From the NCBI GenBank assembly GCA_910584345.1, contig CAJTZX010000025.1:1-57145 (forward strand): DNA of 57,145 nt, in the 5' to 3' direction. The notes under the pieces were generated by a model. It saw only the letters and a program-made list of their open reading frames with translations. It had not been told where the DNA came from and did not search any database. Of this stretch, positions 40,817-48,712 are shown piece by piece. Position 1 is the first letter of the stretch; every line of letters begins with the position of its first letter. The stretch is from an uncultured Eubacterium sp. GTDB lineage: Bacteria; Bacillota; Clostridia; Lachnospirales; Lachnospiraceae. Made by a program: the position numbers and the translations under genes.

Positions 40817-41418
40817 CCGGTCACTACCCGTGCAATTCCAGCGTTTTTAATCATTTGGTCACAAAAATTACACGGCGCGGGCTTTATGGAACGATCAAGG
40901 CTTGTAAGGTAAAGGGCAGCGCCTTGCATATCCTTTCTTGCTGCGCTGATAATTGCATTTTGCTCCGCATGTACAGCCACACAAGAACCGTATTGATCTC
41001 CATGGACGCTGGCCTTTGGGTCTATTGGCTTGTTATGGCTGTCTTTATAGCAAACACCGGTATCACAACAGTTTATTTCGCCTCTTGGCGAACCATTATA
41101 GCCAGCTGCTATGATTTCATCATGATTGACTATTACTGCGCCATATTGCCTGTGAAGACAGGTAGACCTCTGGGCAACGGCTTTTGCAATATTCAGGTAA
41201 TAGGTATCTTTATCAATTCGTTTTGCCATATTTAAAAGAATCTCCTTCCAGCAAGTTTCTGCGCTGTCATTAAGTTCAGGCGCGCAATGTTCTTCAAACC
41301 ATTGTGTGGAATGTGTTGTAATTAAAATCTCTGAAAGGTCAGGGCCTTTATCCTGCCCATAATTACAAGGACAGCCATAGGCGCGGTTCAGCATTTCAGC
41401 AACACAGTCTATCAACAT
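40813..41418 (-). CDS. dCMP deaminase with N-terminal extension, 201 aa
   Basis: HAE (150-152) and PCNFC (182-186) are the catalytic zinc motifs, and CCDTGVC (117-123) is the second zinc site typical of phage dCMP deaminases. The canonical protein would start at Met64. Here ~63 extra residues, Cys-containing (YGCPCNYGQDKG), precede it, and the ribosome site GGGAGG lies before Met1, so the extension is translated. It makes dUMP for the ThyX pathway. Confidence 0.9.
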   Translation of the reverse strand: MLIDCVAEMLNRAYGCPCNYGQDKGPDLSEILITTHSTQWFEEHCAPELNDSAETCWKEILLNMAKRIDKDTYYLNIAKAVAQRSTCLHRQYGAVIVNHDEIIAAGYNGSPRGEINCCDTGVCYKDSHNKPIDPKASVHGDQYGSCVAVHAEQNAIISAARKDMQGAALYLTSLDRSIKPAPCNFCDQMIKNAGIARVVTG

Positions 41419-41423
41419 AAAAC

Positions 41424-41828
41424 TTACCTCCCGGAAGAACCGAAAGCACCGATTTCCCGTTCGGCTCCTAAGTCTGTAACAAAGTCAGCTATTAAAACCG
41501 GCAGAATTACAAGCTGCCCGATTTTATCACCAGCTTTAATATGATAAGTCTCAGAACTGGTATTACGCATAAAAGCGTGTACCTCTCCGGTATAGCCGGA
41601 ATCAATCGGCGGCAAATCACAGGTAATTCCTTTTGAGCTGAGGCTGGTTCTGGGAAATACGAAGCCACCCCATCCATCAGGAAGTTCAAGGCCGAATCCC
41701 AAAGGAACCGTAATATTCTGCCCAGGCCACAATACATAATCTTTAAGGCTATAAACATCAGCGCCAGCGTCATTATAATGGGCGCGTGTTGGGATTTTAC
41801 CACCAAAATCAACTATTTTTACTTTCAT
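41424..41828 (-). CDS. dut: dUTPase, 134 aa
   Basis: All trimeric dUTPase motifs are present: AHYNDAGADVYS, RTSLSSKG, PPIDSGYTGEV and GDKIGQLVILPV, with an ERGxGGFGSSG-like end (EREIGAFGSSGR). It converts dUTP to dUMP, feeding thymidylate synthesis. It is adjacent to dCMP deaminase. Confidence 0.95.
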   Translation of the reverse strand: MKVKIVDFGGKIPTRAHYNDAGADVYSLKDYVLWPGQNITVPLGFGLELPDGWGGFVFPRTSLSSKGITCDLPPIDSGYTGEVHAFMRNTSSETYHIKAGDKIGQLVILPVLIADFVTDLGAEREIGAFGSSGR

Positions 41829-41876
41829 TTATCTACTCCTTTCAGCCAGGACGGCCTTCTGGGCTCCTGTGGAGCT

Positions 41877-41941
41877 CATGGTCGCGTTTTAACGAGCTGG
41901 CTAGTAATTTATAAGCCCAAAGGGCAAAAACTCGAATATGG
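41877..41941. repeat. Dispersed inverted-repeat element, copy R6 (degenerate)
   Basis: The right arm AAAAACTCGAATATGG and the loop GGCTAGTAATTTATAAGCCC match the other copies; the left arm (CATGGTCGCGTTTTAA) is diverged. It lies between the dUTPase start and the HNH gene. Confidence 0.6.
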
Positions 41942-41946
41942 TCGAA

Positions 41947-42273
41947 TCAGGACCTCTTTCTAAGTCCGGTATCCCAGGCATGTTTCACATTCTCGGAAGG
42001 CGTTACCCATTCAAGTTGTGAAGCTCTGGGGTCATGCTTATTTCCTTTCTTGTGATTAACTATGGTCTTATGCTCAGGGTCAGGGTTTACCACAAACATA
42101 GCCGCCACAAGAATATGCAGCTTTACATTTACGCCGTCAAGGGTAACTCTCAGATAGCCCCGGCTGTCGTCAAAGGGCTTTAGGATTTTACCTGTTCGGC
42201 GGTTGCGTACTTGCCCGAGACGGTTAATCTCATAATTAGGGTGGTCTTTTATGATGTACCATTTTAACCGCAT
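41947..42273 (-). CDS. HNH homing-type endonuclease (NUMOD4-HNH), 108 aa
   Basis: NUMOD4-like WYIIKDHPNYEINRLGQVRN at the N-terminus is followed by an HNH core (VNHKKGNKHDPRASQLEWVT). This is the usual layout of free-standing phage homing endonucleases. It overlaps the start of thyX... its 5' end lies 10 bp inside the thyX stop region, suggesting insertion next to a nucleotide gene. Confidence 0.85.
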   Translation of the reverse strand: MRLKWYIIKDHPNYEINRLGQVRNRRTGKILKPFDDSRGYLRVTLDGVNVKLHILVAAMFVVNPDPEHKTIVNHKKGNKHDPRASQLEWVTPSENVKHAWDTGLRKRS

Positions 42274-43007
42274 ATCTTTGGAAAATCTTTCTTCAAAATA
42301 TCTTCTGCTGACATATCAGCATTTAACGGATTCTTACAAGACATCTTGCCTTCTTGGCAGCCACCCTGCATACAAAACGGGCCACATCCAGAAAAAAGCG
42401 TATGCCCATATCTTTGTAGCTGCTCCCATATTTTAAGCATAATATATCTTGTTTCTGAGGTATTCCTTCTGCAAACCCTCTGACCTATCATATATTTCCA
42501 TTGATATGGCGTTGCGCTGATAACCAGTATATTACGCAGTGCTTGCGGCGTAATATAACCGGCGCTATCATTATCCAGCCCATGGTCAATCATCTGCTTG
42601 TATTCTTCCATTGCAGCAGTACAGTTTTTAATATATGCATCCTCAAAAACGGTACCAAGTATTTCATAAGGAACTACACAGCTAGCCTGCCCTGAATAAT
42701 CGCTATATTGTAAACTTGCAGACATAAACTTCACTTCATTCTGATGGCGTGTAATCTGCTTTAAAAAACGCCTGGACGCTCCAACAACAGCTACATTAAT
42801 AACTGCAAATTTTTGAAGTGTTGTATGCGGAAGCGCTGCAAGGCTTTGAGCTGTTTCACTTGTATAGCCTCTGGCATAAAGCTTAATAAAATCATTCATG
42901 CTGCTAATCTTATGTCCTCTTTGTGTCAGCCTGGCTGCACATACCATCATATCTGTGGCCTGTTTTATCACGTATGGGTTCATAATATGTACTTCAATTT
43001 TGTCCAT
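42264..43007 (-). CDS. thyX: FAD-dependent thymidylate synthase ThyX, 247 aa
   Basis: The fold and length match ThyX, but the signature RHRxxSxxxxSxR is altered to RHQNEVKFMSASLQYS. A C-terminal Cys-rich tail (GCGPFCMQGGCQEGKMSC) is unusual. It would make dTMP from dUMP. The changes in the active-site loop leave some doubt about the canonical activity. Confidence 0.8.
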   Translation of the reverse strand: MDKIEVHIMNPYVIKQATDMMVCAARLTQRGHKISSMNDFIKLYARGYTSETAQSLAALPHTTLQKFAVINVAVVGASRRFLKQITRHQNEVKFMSASLQYSDYSGQASCVVPYEILGTVFEDAYIKNCTAAMEEYKQMIDHGLDNDSAGYITPQALRNILVISATPYQWKYMIGQRVCRRNTSETRYIMLKIWEQLQRYGHTLFSGCGPFCMQGGCQEGKMSCKNPLNADMSAEDILKKDFPKICG

Positions 43008-43320
43008 TTTGTTCCTCCTCTACTAAAGCACGCAATATCAACAGATAATTAATGCTGTCCGTGATCTTTTCATTCCATCTTTCTATCGGCTGGCCCTCAT
43101 TAGCCATGCACATATCTGATACAGAAACAATGTGTTTTGAAAGCATACCAAGCAACGCAGCTTTCGGCGTTGTATTCATAATTACTGCAGCTTTCTTAAA
43201 ATGTGCAAGCCGATCATTTGAATTTGTCTCTGGCGTATATTCTGTGCCTTTTGCCACTAAGGTATCTGCGCATAATTCCATTTGTACAGATACAACATTG
43301 TTAAATTGGTCTGTAGTCAT
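42994..43320 (-). CDS. Conserved phage protein of unknown function, 108 aa
   Basis: The start MTTDQFNNVVSVQ has GGAGAAAAGTAAT ahead; the longer frame lacks a site. KGTEYTPETNSNDRLAHFK and SINYLLILRALVEEE are typical of a small conserved phage family next to nucleotide metabolism genes. It overlaps thyX by 14 bp. Confidence 0.7.
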   Translation of the reverse strand: MTTDQFNNVVSVQMELCADTLVAKGTEYTPETNSNDRLAHFKKAAVIMNTTPKAALLGMLSKHIVSVSDMCMANEGQPIERWNEKITDSINYLLILRALVEEEQNGQN

Positions 43321-43343
43321 ATTACTTTTCTCCAATCTTTTAT

Positions 43344-43541
43344 TTAAAAATCACCAAAATCATCTATGTCATCATTACTGCCGTCAAATAAAAATGCTAT
43401 ATAATCCCTAGCATCAAATTCATCATAAATATTGCGCCCGCTAAGACTGCGGCTAAAAAATTGACGGGCAGCTTCCTTTGATTCTTCACGAATGCCAATG
43501 GCTTCTTTGGTATCAATATTATTTATTTCTTCGATTGTCAT
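43344..43541 (-). CDS. Hypothetical acidic protein, 65 aa
   Basis: The start MTIEEINNIDTKEA has AGGGGGTTAAC upstream. The C-terminus is very acidic (DGSNDDIDDFGDF). It lies 10 bp after the polymerase gene. Function unknown. Confidence 0.6.
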   Translation of the reverse strand: MTIEEINNIDTKEAIGIREESKEAARQFFSRSLSGRNIYDEFDARDYIAFLFDGSNDDIDDFGDF

Positions 43542-43551
43542 AGTTAACCCC

Positions 43552-45498
43552 CTATGCTTTACGATAGTACAAGCATTCATAAGCATCCGCCCGAAGCGGC
43601 AAATCAGGCGCCCAAGAAATAGGCTCCGACATAATCGCTCCTATCTCTTCTGCAGAACTTATACCTTCCGGCACTTCGCAGATTACTTCATCATGCACAT
43701 GAAACACTACCGGAAAGCCGGCGTCTTCCAGCCGGCTTATCGCTACGGCAAGACAATCTCTTGCTGTAGCCTGCACAATATTCTCTACAATCTTTGGCCC
43801 GTATGATTCAATCCGTCCCCACGTACCTGAGCTTTGAAGTGTACCCTCATAGGTAATACTGTCGTCTACGATCGCAGGTTTTACATAACTAAGCTCTCGG
43901 CCATTTGGAAGAACCAGCTTCAACAAAGGGCCTTTTTTGTAAAAACCCATTCCATAAGGCAATTTTGTTGGCTCTTTTGTTTGTATTGTTCTTCTGGCTG
44001 CGGCATCTGTATCCCACCAGAATTTTGTAATAGCAGGATTCGCAGCGCGCCAGCTATTTACTAATGGTTTTAACTCTTCTTCTGCAAGCCCCATTTCCAA
44101 TGCGCCCATAGATTTTAAAGCTCCAACGCTTCCACCATATCCAAGAGCCAACTCTGCTATTTTGCCTTTTTGTCTCATAGGGTCTCCCTTTTTTACGCTA
44201 CCTGGCGGCAAATGAAACATCTGTTCCGCTGATGCTTCGTAAATTTTTCCATGTGTATGAAATACATCCATGCGCCAGCTTTCACCGGCAAGCCAAGCAA
44301 TCACTCTTGCTTCAATCGCAGAAAAATCTGCAACAATAAACCGGCAGCCTTGTTTCGGTATAAATGCCGTCCTGATTAACTGCGACAGTGTACCTGCAAC
44401 ATCATCAAAACAAATTTCCAATGTACTAAGATCGCCTGTTTTCACAAGCTGTCTGGCTATATCAAGGTCACGGTCTGGCATTTTATTTTGCGGCAGATTT
44501 TGCATTTGGACCAGCCGGCCAGCCCAGCGCCCAGTTCTGGACGCTCCATAAAACTGGGTCAGACCGCGGATTCTGTTATCTTTTCCGGCGGTTCTCAACA
44601 TTGCGTGGTATTTCTCTGTTGACGTTTTAGAAAGTCCGACCCGTATGTCAAGCATTGCATCGACAGCACGGTTATTAGCTTTTGCCCGCACTGAATCAAT
44701 GTTCTTTTTATTTAGGCTGTCTATTTCATCAAGGCCCGCAGTATTGGCTATCCAGTTTTTTAACTGTGCTGTGCTTTTGGGATTTTCCAGACCTGTCAGC
44801 TCTTTTGCATCCTGTAAAAGCCGGTCCTTTATGATCTGGTCAATTTTAACTGCATGTGAAGCAAATTCCAAATCAACGCCGACACCTCGGTCGTTAATAT
44901 GCTGGTCATGTACCCATAAGGCTTGTTCTTCTTCCGTCATTTGAAAATGCGACAGCTTTTTTCTGATCGCGCGTTCCGCCTCTACGTCCTGCCTGTTATA
45001 CTCAATATATGTATGCCATTTATTTAGGTCATGCTCTGGCAGATTTCTTGTACGGCCGCCGTTTACTTTAGTTGGCTTACACGGTACAGAAAAATACCGT
45101 ATCAGTGCACGTCCCGTCTTAGCTTTTTTCTTGTCATCAGGCAGCCCAAGCACAATACCGACCTGCTCCAAAGAATTTGGCAGTCCAAGTTCCCTCGCCA
45201 CAACTGCGGTATCGCTCCATTGTTCGGGTGGCGTGATTTCTCTGAAATACGCAGACAGACATGTTCTTTCAAAGCTGGCATTAAATGCTGTTTTTACAAT
45301 TTCCGGGTCATAAATCGCATCTATCAGGTCTTTAGGTAATTTTTCAGCTGTTAAATCAATCACATCCACCGGACCATCATCAAATGCGTACCCAAAAAGT
45401 AATATTTCAAAATCAGGACTGGCCACATAAGCATATACACCGCATTTCTGCAAATCCACAGAGCTGTATGTCTCAATGTCGATTGCTAAGGTAGTCAT
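43552..45498 (-). CDS. Phage DNA polymerase, family A, 648 aa
   Basis: The exonuclease domain has LAIDIETYS near the N-terminus (residues 4-12). The polymerase domain has IVADFSAIEARVIAWLAGES and the motif C VFHVHDEVICEV near the end. It replicates the phage genome. It lies in the replication operon after DUF2815. Confidence 0.93.
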   Translation of the reverse strand: MTTLAIDIETYSSVDLQKCGVYAYVASPDFEILLFGYAFDDGPVDVIDLTAEKLPKDLIDAIYDPEIVKTAFNASFERTCLSAYFREITPPEQWSDTAVVARELGLPNSLEQVGIVLGLPDDKKKAKTGRALIRYFSVPCKPTKVNGGRTRNLPEHDLNKWHTYIEYNRQDVEAERAIRKKLSHFQMTEEEQALWVHDQHINDRGVGVDLEFASHAVKIDQIIKDRLLQDAKELTGLENPKSTAQLKNWIANTAGLDEIDSLNKKNIDSVRAKANNRAVDAMLDIRVGLSKTSTEKYHAMLRTAGKDNRIRGLTQFYGASRTGRWAGRLVQMQNLPQNKMPDRDLDIARQLVKTGDLSTLEICFDDVAGTLSQLIRTAFIPKQGCRFIVADFSAIEARVIAWLAGESWRMDVFHTHGKIYEASAEQMFHLPPGSVKKGDPMRQKGKIAELALGYGGSVGALKSMGALEMGLAEEELKPLVNSWRAANPAITKFWWDTDAAARRTIQTKEPTKLPYGMGFYKKGPLLKLVLPNGRELSYVKPAIVDDSITYEGTLQSSGTWGRIESYGPKIVENIVQATARDCLAVAISRLEDAGFPVVFHVHDEVICEVPEGISSAEEIGAIMSEPISWAPDLPLRADAYECLYYRKA

Positions 45499-45513
45499 AT
45501 TTATACGCTCCTA

Positions 45514-46095
45514 TCAGCCCAGAAGATCATCGTCTCCAGCATTCATAAAGTCTTCAGTATCATCTTCCCAGCCGTCATCCCAATCGGAATCCGTGACAAC
45601 ACCGCCGCTCAACGGTTCCCCATCATGCAGCTTCATAATTCCATTTAAGCCTGCGGATACGCCTTTATTGCCATTGGTATCATAGACATAAAAATTTATA
45701 ATTGCCCGGCCGTAACATCCTGAATATAATTCTTGCGGGTCAATAATCGGAGTTTTATTTTTATCTACTAATACCGGCTTGTTTTTGGAGCTTACTGTCA
45801 TTACGTAGCAACCCTCGCACTCAGGCCCAAAATCACCGCCATTCGGGCGTTCCCCGTCTCCATCATGGAGTGTAGTTTTTAAGTCGCTCGGCAATCTCTT
45901 TCCAGAATTTTTCTGCAAATAATTCTGTTTTGCTTCGGCAATCGCTGATTTAATCTTCTGAATGGTAAATTTGTCTCCTTTATCGATCAGCAACGTAACA
46001 CTGTATTTTTCCTGGCTGCCGTCCGCAGTCGCCTTTGGCTCAAAAAGGCTGCAATAGCTGAATCTCACTTTTCCGGTTGTAATTTGTGTACTCAT
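45514..46095 (-). CDS. DUF2815 phage protein (SSB-like), 193 aa
   Basis: It matches DUF2815: MSTQITTGKVRFSYCSLF, ending in an acidic DDGWEDDTEDFMNAGDDDLLG tail, similar to single-stranded DNA-binding proteins of phages. It lies between polymerase and the DUF2800 gene. Confidence 0.88.
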   Translation of the reverse strand: MSTQITTGKVRFSYCSLFEPKATADGSQEKYSVTLLIDKGDKFTIQKIKSAIAEAKQNYLQKNSGKRLPSDLKTTLHDGDGERPNGGDFGPECEGCYVMTVSSKNKPVLVDKNKTPIIDPQELYSGCYGRAIINFYVYDTNGNKGVSAGLNGIMKLHDGEPLSGGVVTDSDWDDGWEDDTEDFMNAGDDDLLG

Positions 46096-46148
46096 AATGT
46101 TTAATCTCCTTTATTTTTTTTAATTGATATAATTGTTTCAGCTTGTTC

Positions 46149-47324
46149 TTATTCATCAAAAGCCGCAAGCACCGCATCCTTAGGCTGATATGCTGGCCGT
46201 TTATCAGATTCAAGTGCAAGCGTCGGCTTTCCAGCAGGCTTAATAATCAAATTACCAAGAACTTTTGCAACTGCTTTTTTACCGAATGCTTTTTCCATAG
46301 CAGTCAGAGTAATTAACTTCATCTCATATAACTCAGATTCGTCATGCCCAGCGGCCTTCATAGCTGCAGCTACTTTTTCTTCATCTGCAAATTTCCGATT
46401 ACTGCGGCCTTCTACAATCTTCCAGCCAGATACCGGCTTACCTGAAAGAAGTGTTGACTGCACTAAATCTTCAAGATCAGCCAGCCACGCTTTAATATCT
46501 GCGGCTTTTTCCAATACTGCACCAGCGTCTTCTGGCGTAATCAAAAGCGGGTCTTCCGCTTCATCAAATAACTTGAGATTTTTTTCATACCGGGCTTTGC
46601 ACTGCTCTTTTGCCCTGCAGAATTTACAAGTTTCTTCTGACGGCGCAAACTTACCTTTTCCATTAAATGCCTGTTTTGCTTTTGGCTTTACCGTCTTTTC
46701 TGCCCATTTCAAAAGCGCGTCAATCGTAATTTCATCAGAACTTTGTGTTCCGGAAAGTCTTGGCTGAAAAATTGTCATTCGTATATTTTCAATATCATAA
46801 AGCTGTGCATAATATTCCAAAGCACCTAACGCATACAGGCGCATCTGCGGATTGCCCGCGGCTTCTACCCGGTGGCCTTTGCCATACTTTAAGTCAATTA
46901 CTTCCAGCCAATCATCGGCCACAATAATACAATCTGCTGTGCCAAAACCTTCTGGCACCCATTTTGAAAAATCTACTCGTACTTCAAGCTCCGCAAATGC
47001 ATCGCTGCTACGCTGTTTTGCTTCCTGCAATTTGTCATTAATAAAGCACGCATAATCTGTAGCATGCTCCTGCATATCTTCACTGTAAAATTTTGCGCCG
47101 TCTTTTGTGTCTAAAAGCTGGCCTTTTAAAATTTTAAACTGCTCTGTAGAATTTTCTCCTAAAACCCAGTGAGTTGTAAGTTCCGCCAATGAATGCGCTA
47201 CTGTTCCCTCTCTGGCATACTCGCTTGATTCATTTTGAAATTTTTCTTCCAGTCTTGCACTTGGCGTACAGCTTAGCCACCTAGCCGCGCCGCTTGCCGA
47301 CAATAAAGCATGTACATCAGGCAT
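46149..47324 (-). CDS. DUF2800 phage nuclease-like protein, 391 aa
   Basis: LLSASGAARWLSCTPSARLE and AREGTVAHSLAELT are the DUF2800 signature, a RecB/PD-(D/E)XK-like family; CKFCRAKEQCKARYE (about 233-247) is the Cys cluster of the iron-sulfur type. It is paired with DUF2815 in many Firmicute phages. Confidence 0.88.
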   Translation of the reverse strand: MPDVHALLSASGAARWLSCTPSARLEEKFQNESSEYAREGTVAHSLAELTTHWVLGENSTEQFKILKGQLLDTKDGAKFYSEDMQEHATDYACFINDKLQEAKQRSSDAFAELEVRVDFSKWVPEGFGTADCIIVADDWLEVIDLKYGKGHRVEAAGNPQMRLYALGALEYYAQLYDIENIRMTIFQPRLSGTQSSDEITIDALLKWAEKTVKPKAKQAFNGKGKFAPSEETCKFCRAKEQCKARYEKNLKLFDEAEDPLLITPEDAGAVLEKAADIKAWLADLEDLVQSTLLSGKPVSGWKIVEGRSNRKFADEEKVAAAMKAAGHDESELYEMKLITLTAMEKAFGKKAVAKVLGNLIIKPAGKPTLALESDKRPAYQPKDAVLAAFDE

Positions 47325-47742
47325 TCTTATTCACCTCCGCGGCCATAAGTTCATCCATCAGATCGGCGTAACATTCTTCTGGCACTTCTGAAAGCTTAGA
47401 AGCATCAAACTTCGCAAAAATACTCTTTAATGTGTCAGACATTCCCGCTTTAGACAGCTTTAAAGCAACGGCGCGTACATCCGTTTTTGTAATAGCCTTT
47501 GCTGCGGCACTCTCTGATACTTTTTGCTCTATCTCTTCCTGCTTTGACGCCTCCTGCTTTGGCGTTTCTGTTTTTGCTTCTTTTGCAGCAGCCTGTTTTG
47601 ACGCCTTTGTTTTTGGCTCTTCTTTCTTATCTTTTGCAGCGGATTTCTTTGAAACCATCTCTACTCCTGCCTCCTGACAAAAAGCTTTCAGTTTTTCTAA
47701 ATTTTCTGCTGTAAGATCAAATGTTACCGTAAGTTGTTGCAT
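47317..47742 (-). CDS. Hypothetical Ala/Lys-rich phage protein, 141 aa
   Basis: The start MQQLTVTFDLTAENLEK has GGAGGGAAAAAAGT ahead; the longer frame overlaps the 57 aa gene. Residues ~35-95 are low-complexity Lys/Ala/Glu repeats and the C-terminal ~45 residues form a small conserved helical domain. It overlaps the DUF2800 gene by 8 bp. Confidence 0.7.
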   Translation of the reverse strand: MQQLTVTFDLTAENLEKLKAFCQEAGVEMVSKKSAAKDKKEEPKTKASKQAAAKEAKTETPKQEASKQEEIEQKVSESAAAKAITKTDVRAVALKLSKAGMSDTLKSIFAKFDASKLSEVPEECYADLMDELMAAEVNKNA

Positions 47743-47890
47743 ACTTTTTTCCCTCCTCTGATTTTTCCCAAGCTTCAAAAGCCTGTCTGTTTGCTGGATT
47801 ATCATAAAATTCATTTACTTTGTGCAGCAGGCTTTGTAATGCACGTTTCTCAATTTCAAGGCTGATACTTAGCTTCTTTTCTTGTTTCAT
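47717..47890 (-). CDS. Small conserved phage protein, 57 aa (paralogue of 9014-9190)
   Basis: The protein begins MKQEKKLSISLEIEKR and includes VNEFYDNPANRQAFEAW, clearly paralogous to the 58 aa protein at 9014. GAGGTAAATAAT precedes the ATG and also contains the stop of the Cro-like gene. It overlaps the next gene out of frame by 26 bp. Function unknown. Confidence 0.65.
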   Translation of the reverse strand: MKQEKKLSISLEIEKRALQSLLHKVNEFYDNPANRQAFEAWEKSEEGKKYATTYGNI

Positions 47891-47895
47891 ATTAT

Positions 47896-48132
47896 TTACC
47901 TCATTGTAGCTTTTTGCGCTACTTTTTTAGCAAAAAAAATTTCTACTGCCTCATCATTCGTCAGCCTGTACCGCCTGATAATAAATGCCATTTCCGGCTG
48001 CGTAAAAGCGGCGCCTTTACGTTCATTAATTTTTGCATTAAACCTTGATAAACTAAGGTTCATTGCCTTTGCCAGTGTAGACTGTGTATCATTATTACGT
48101 AACATAATACTGGCAAGAAGTGTTTTATTCAT
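47896..48132 (-). CDS. Cro-like HTH protein, 78 aa
   Basis: TQSTLAKAMNLSLSRFNAK (about 16-34) is a helix-turn-helix of the small phage Cro/regulator type. It is the first gene of the lytic early operon and divergent from the CI-like repressor, with shared operators between. It probably switches between lysogeny and lysis. Confidence 0.8.
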   Translation of the reverse strand: MNKTLLASIMLRNNDTQSTLAKAMNLSLSRFNAKINERKGAAFTQPEMAFIIRRYRLTNDEAVEIFFAKKVAQKATMR

Positions 48133-48194
48133 TTTGAAACCTCCTTATCAGCCTGTTTACCTGCGCAGGTATGAAGTAGCTTGTTACGATACTT

Positions 48195-48223
48195 ATAATA
48201 GCGTGAAACTTTTTATTTGTAAA
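48195..48223 (-). promoter_or_regulatory. Early lytic promoter
   Basis: On the minus strand TTTACA (48218-48223) and TATTAT (48195-48200) are 17 bp apart. The operator AAACTTTTTATTT (48206-48218) lies in the spacer, so a bound repressor would block this promoter. Confidence 0.7.
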
Positions 48224-48257
48224 CCCCCTTTTTGAAATTTTTTTAAACTTTTTGTTT
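48206..48257. promoter_or_regulatory. Pair of operators, AAACTTTTTRTTT, 39 bp apart
   Basis: The sites AAACTTTTTATTT (48206-48218) and AAACTTTTTGTTT (48245-48257) have near-palindromic ends (AAAC and GTTT). One lies in the early promoter spacer, the other just upstream of the repressor promoter's -10. They are the best candidates for binding of the CI-like and Cro-like proteins. Confidence 0.6.
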
Positions 48258-48283
48258 ATTTTTGTTGCAAAACACGTTATAAT
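48255..48283 (+). promoter_or_regulatory. Repressor promoter
   Basis: A consensus TATAAT (48278-48283) lies 31 bp before the repressor ATG. The -35 is weak (TTTATT at 17 bp or TTGTTT at 20 bp), which suggests dependence on the repressor or Cro-like protein. Operator 2 overlaps the -35. Confidence 0.55.
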
Positions 48284-48313
48284 TAAGAAGTCAAAGAAAA
48301 AGGAGGTGCCCTC

Positions 48314-48712
48314 ATGACAGAAGATGACATAGGCCTGCGGATAAAGGCAAGCCGAAAAAATGCTGGCATGACACAAGAAGAACTCGGCAAAAAGGTAGGC
48401 GTAACTAAGGCTACTATAAATAAGTATGAAACTGGTGTAGTCTTAAACATGAAGCGCCCTACAATCGAACATATTGCAGAAGCGCTTGGCGTTGAGCCTG
48501 GCTACCTAATGGGCTGGACTGATAATGCTACAACCGTTCAGACTAATAATGGCGTGATCGGGCAAAATTCAGGCCTGGTTACCGTAAACAATTCAGAACG
48601 TGCCCTCTCTAAAGAAGAATTAGAACTTTTAAGAATCTATGGTGCTTTAGATGTAAAAAGACGTATGAAACTGCTTCAAACAGCCATAGAACTTGAGGAG
48701 GAACAATATTAG
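48314..48712 (+). CDS. CI-like repressor, XRE family, 132 aa
   Basis: The N-terminal HTH (about 6-62, MTQEELGKKVGVTKATINKY) is a typical XRE repressor domain. The C-terminal part is short and has no visible peptidase (LexA-like) motif, so induction may not use self-cleavage. AAAGGAGGTGCCCTC precedes the ATG. It is the first plus-strand gene of the lysogeny module. Confidence 0.88.
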   Translation: MTEDDIGLRIKASRKNAGMTQEELGKKVGVTKATINKYETGVVLNMKRPTIEHIAEALGVEPGYLMGWTDNATTVQTNNGVIGQNSGLVTVNNSERALSKEELELLRIYGALDVKRRMKLLQTAIELEEEQY

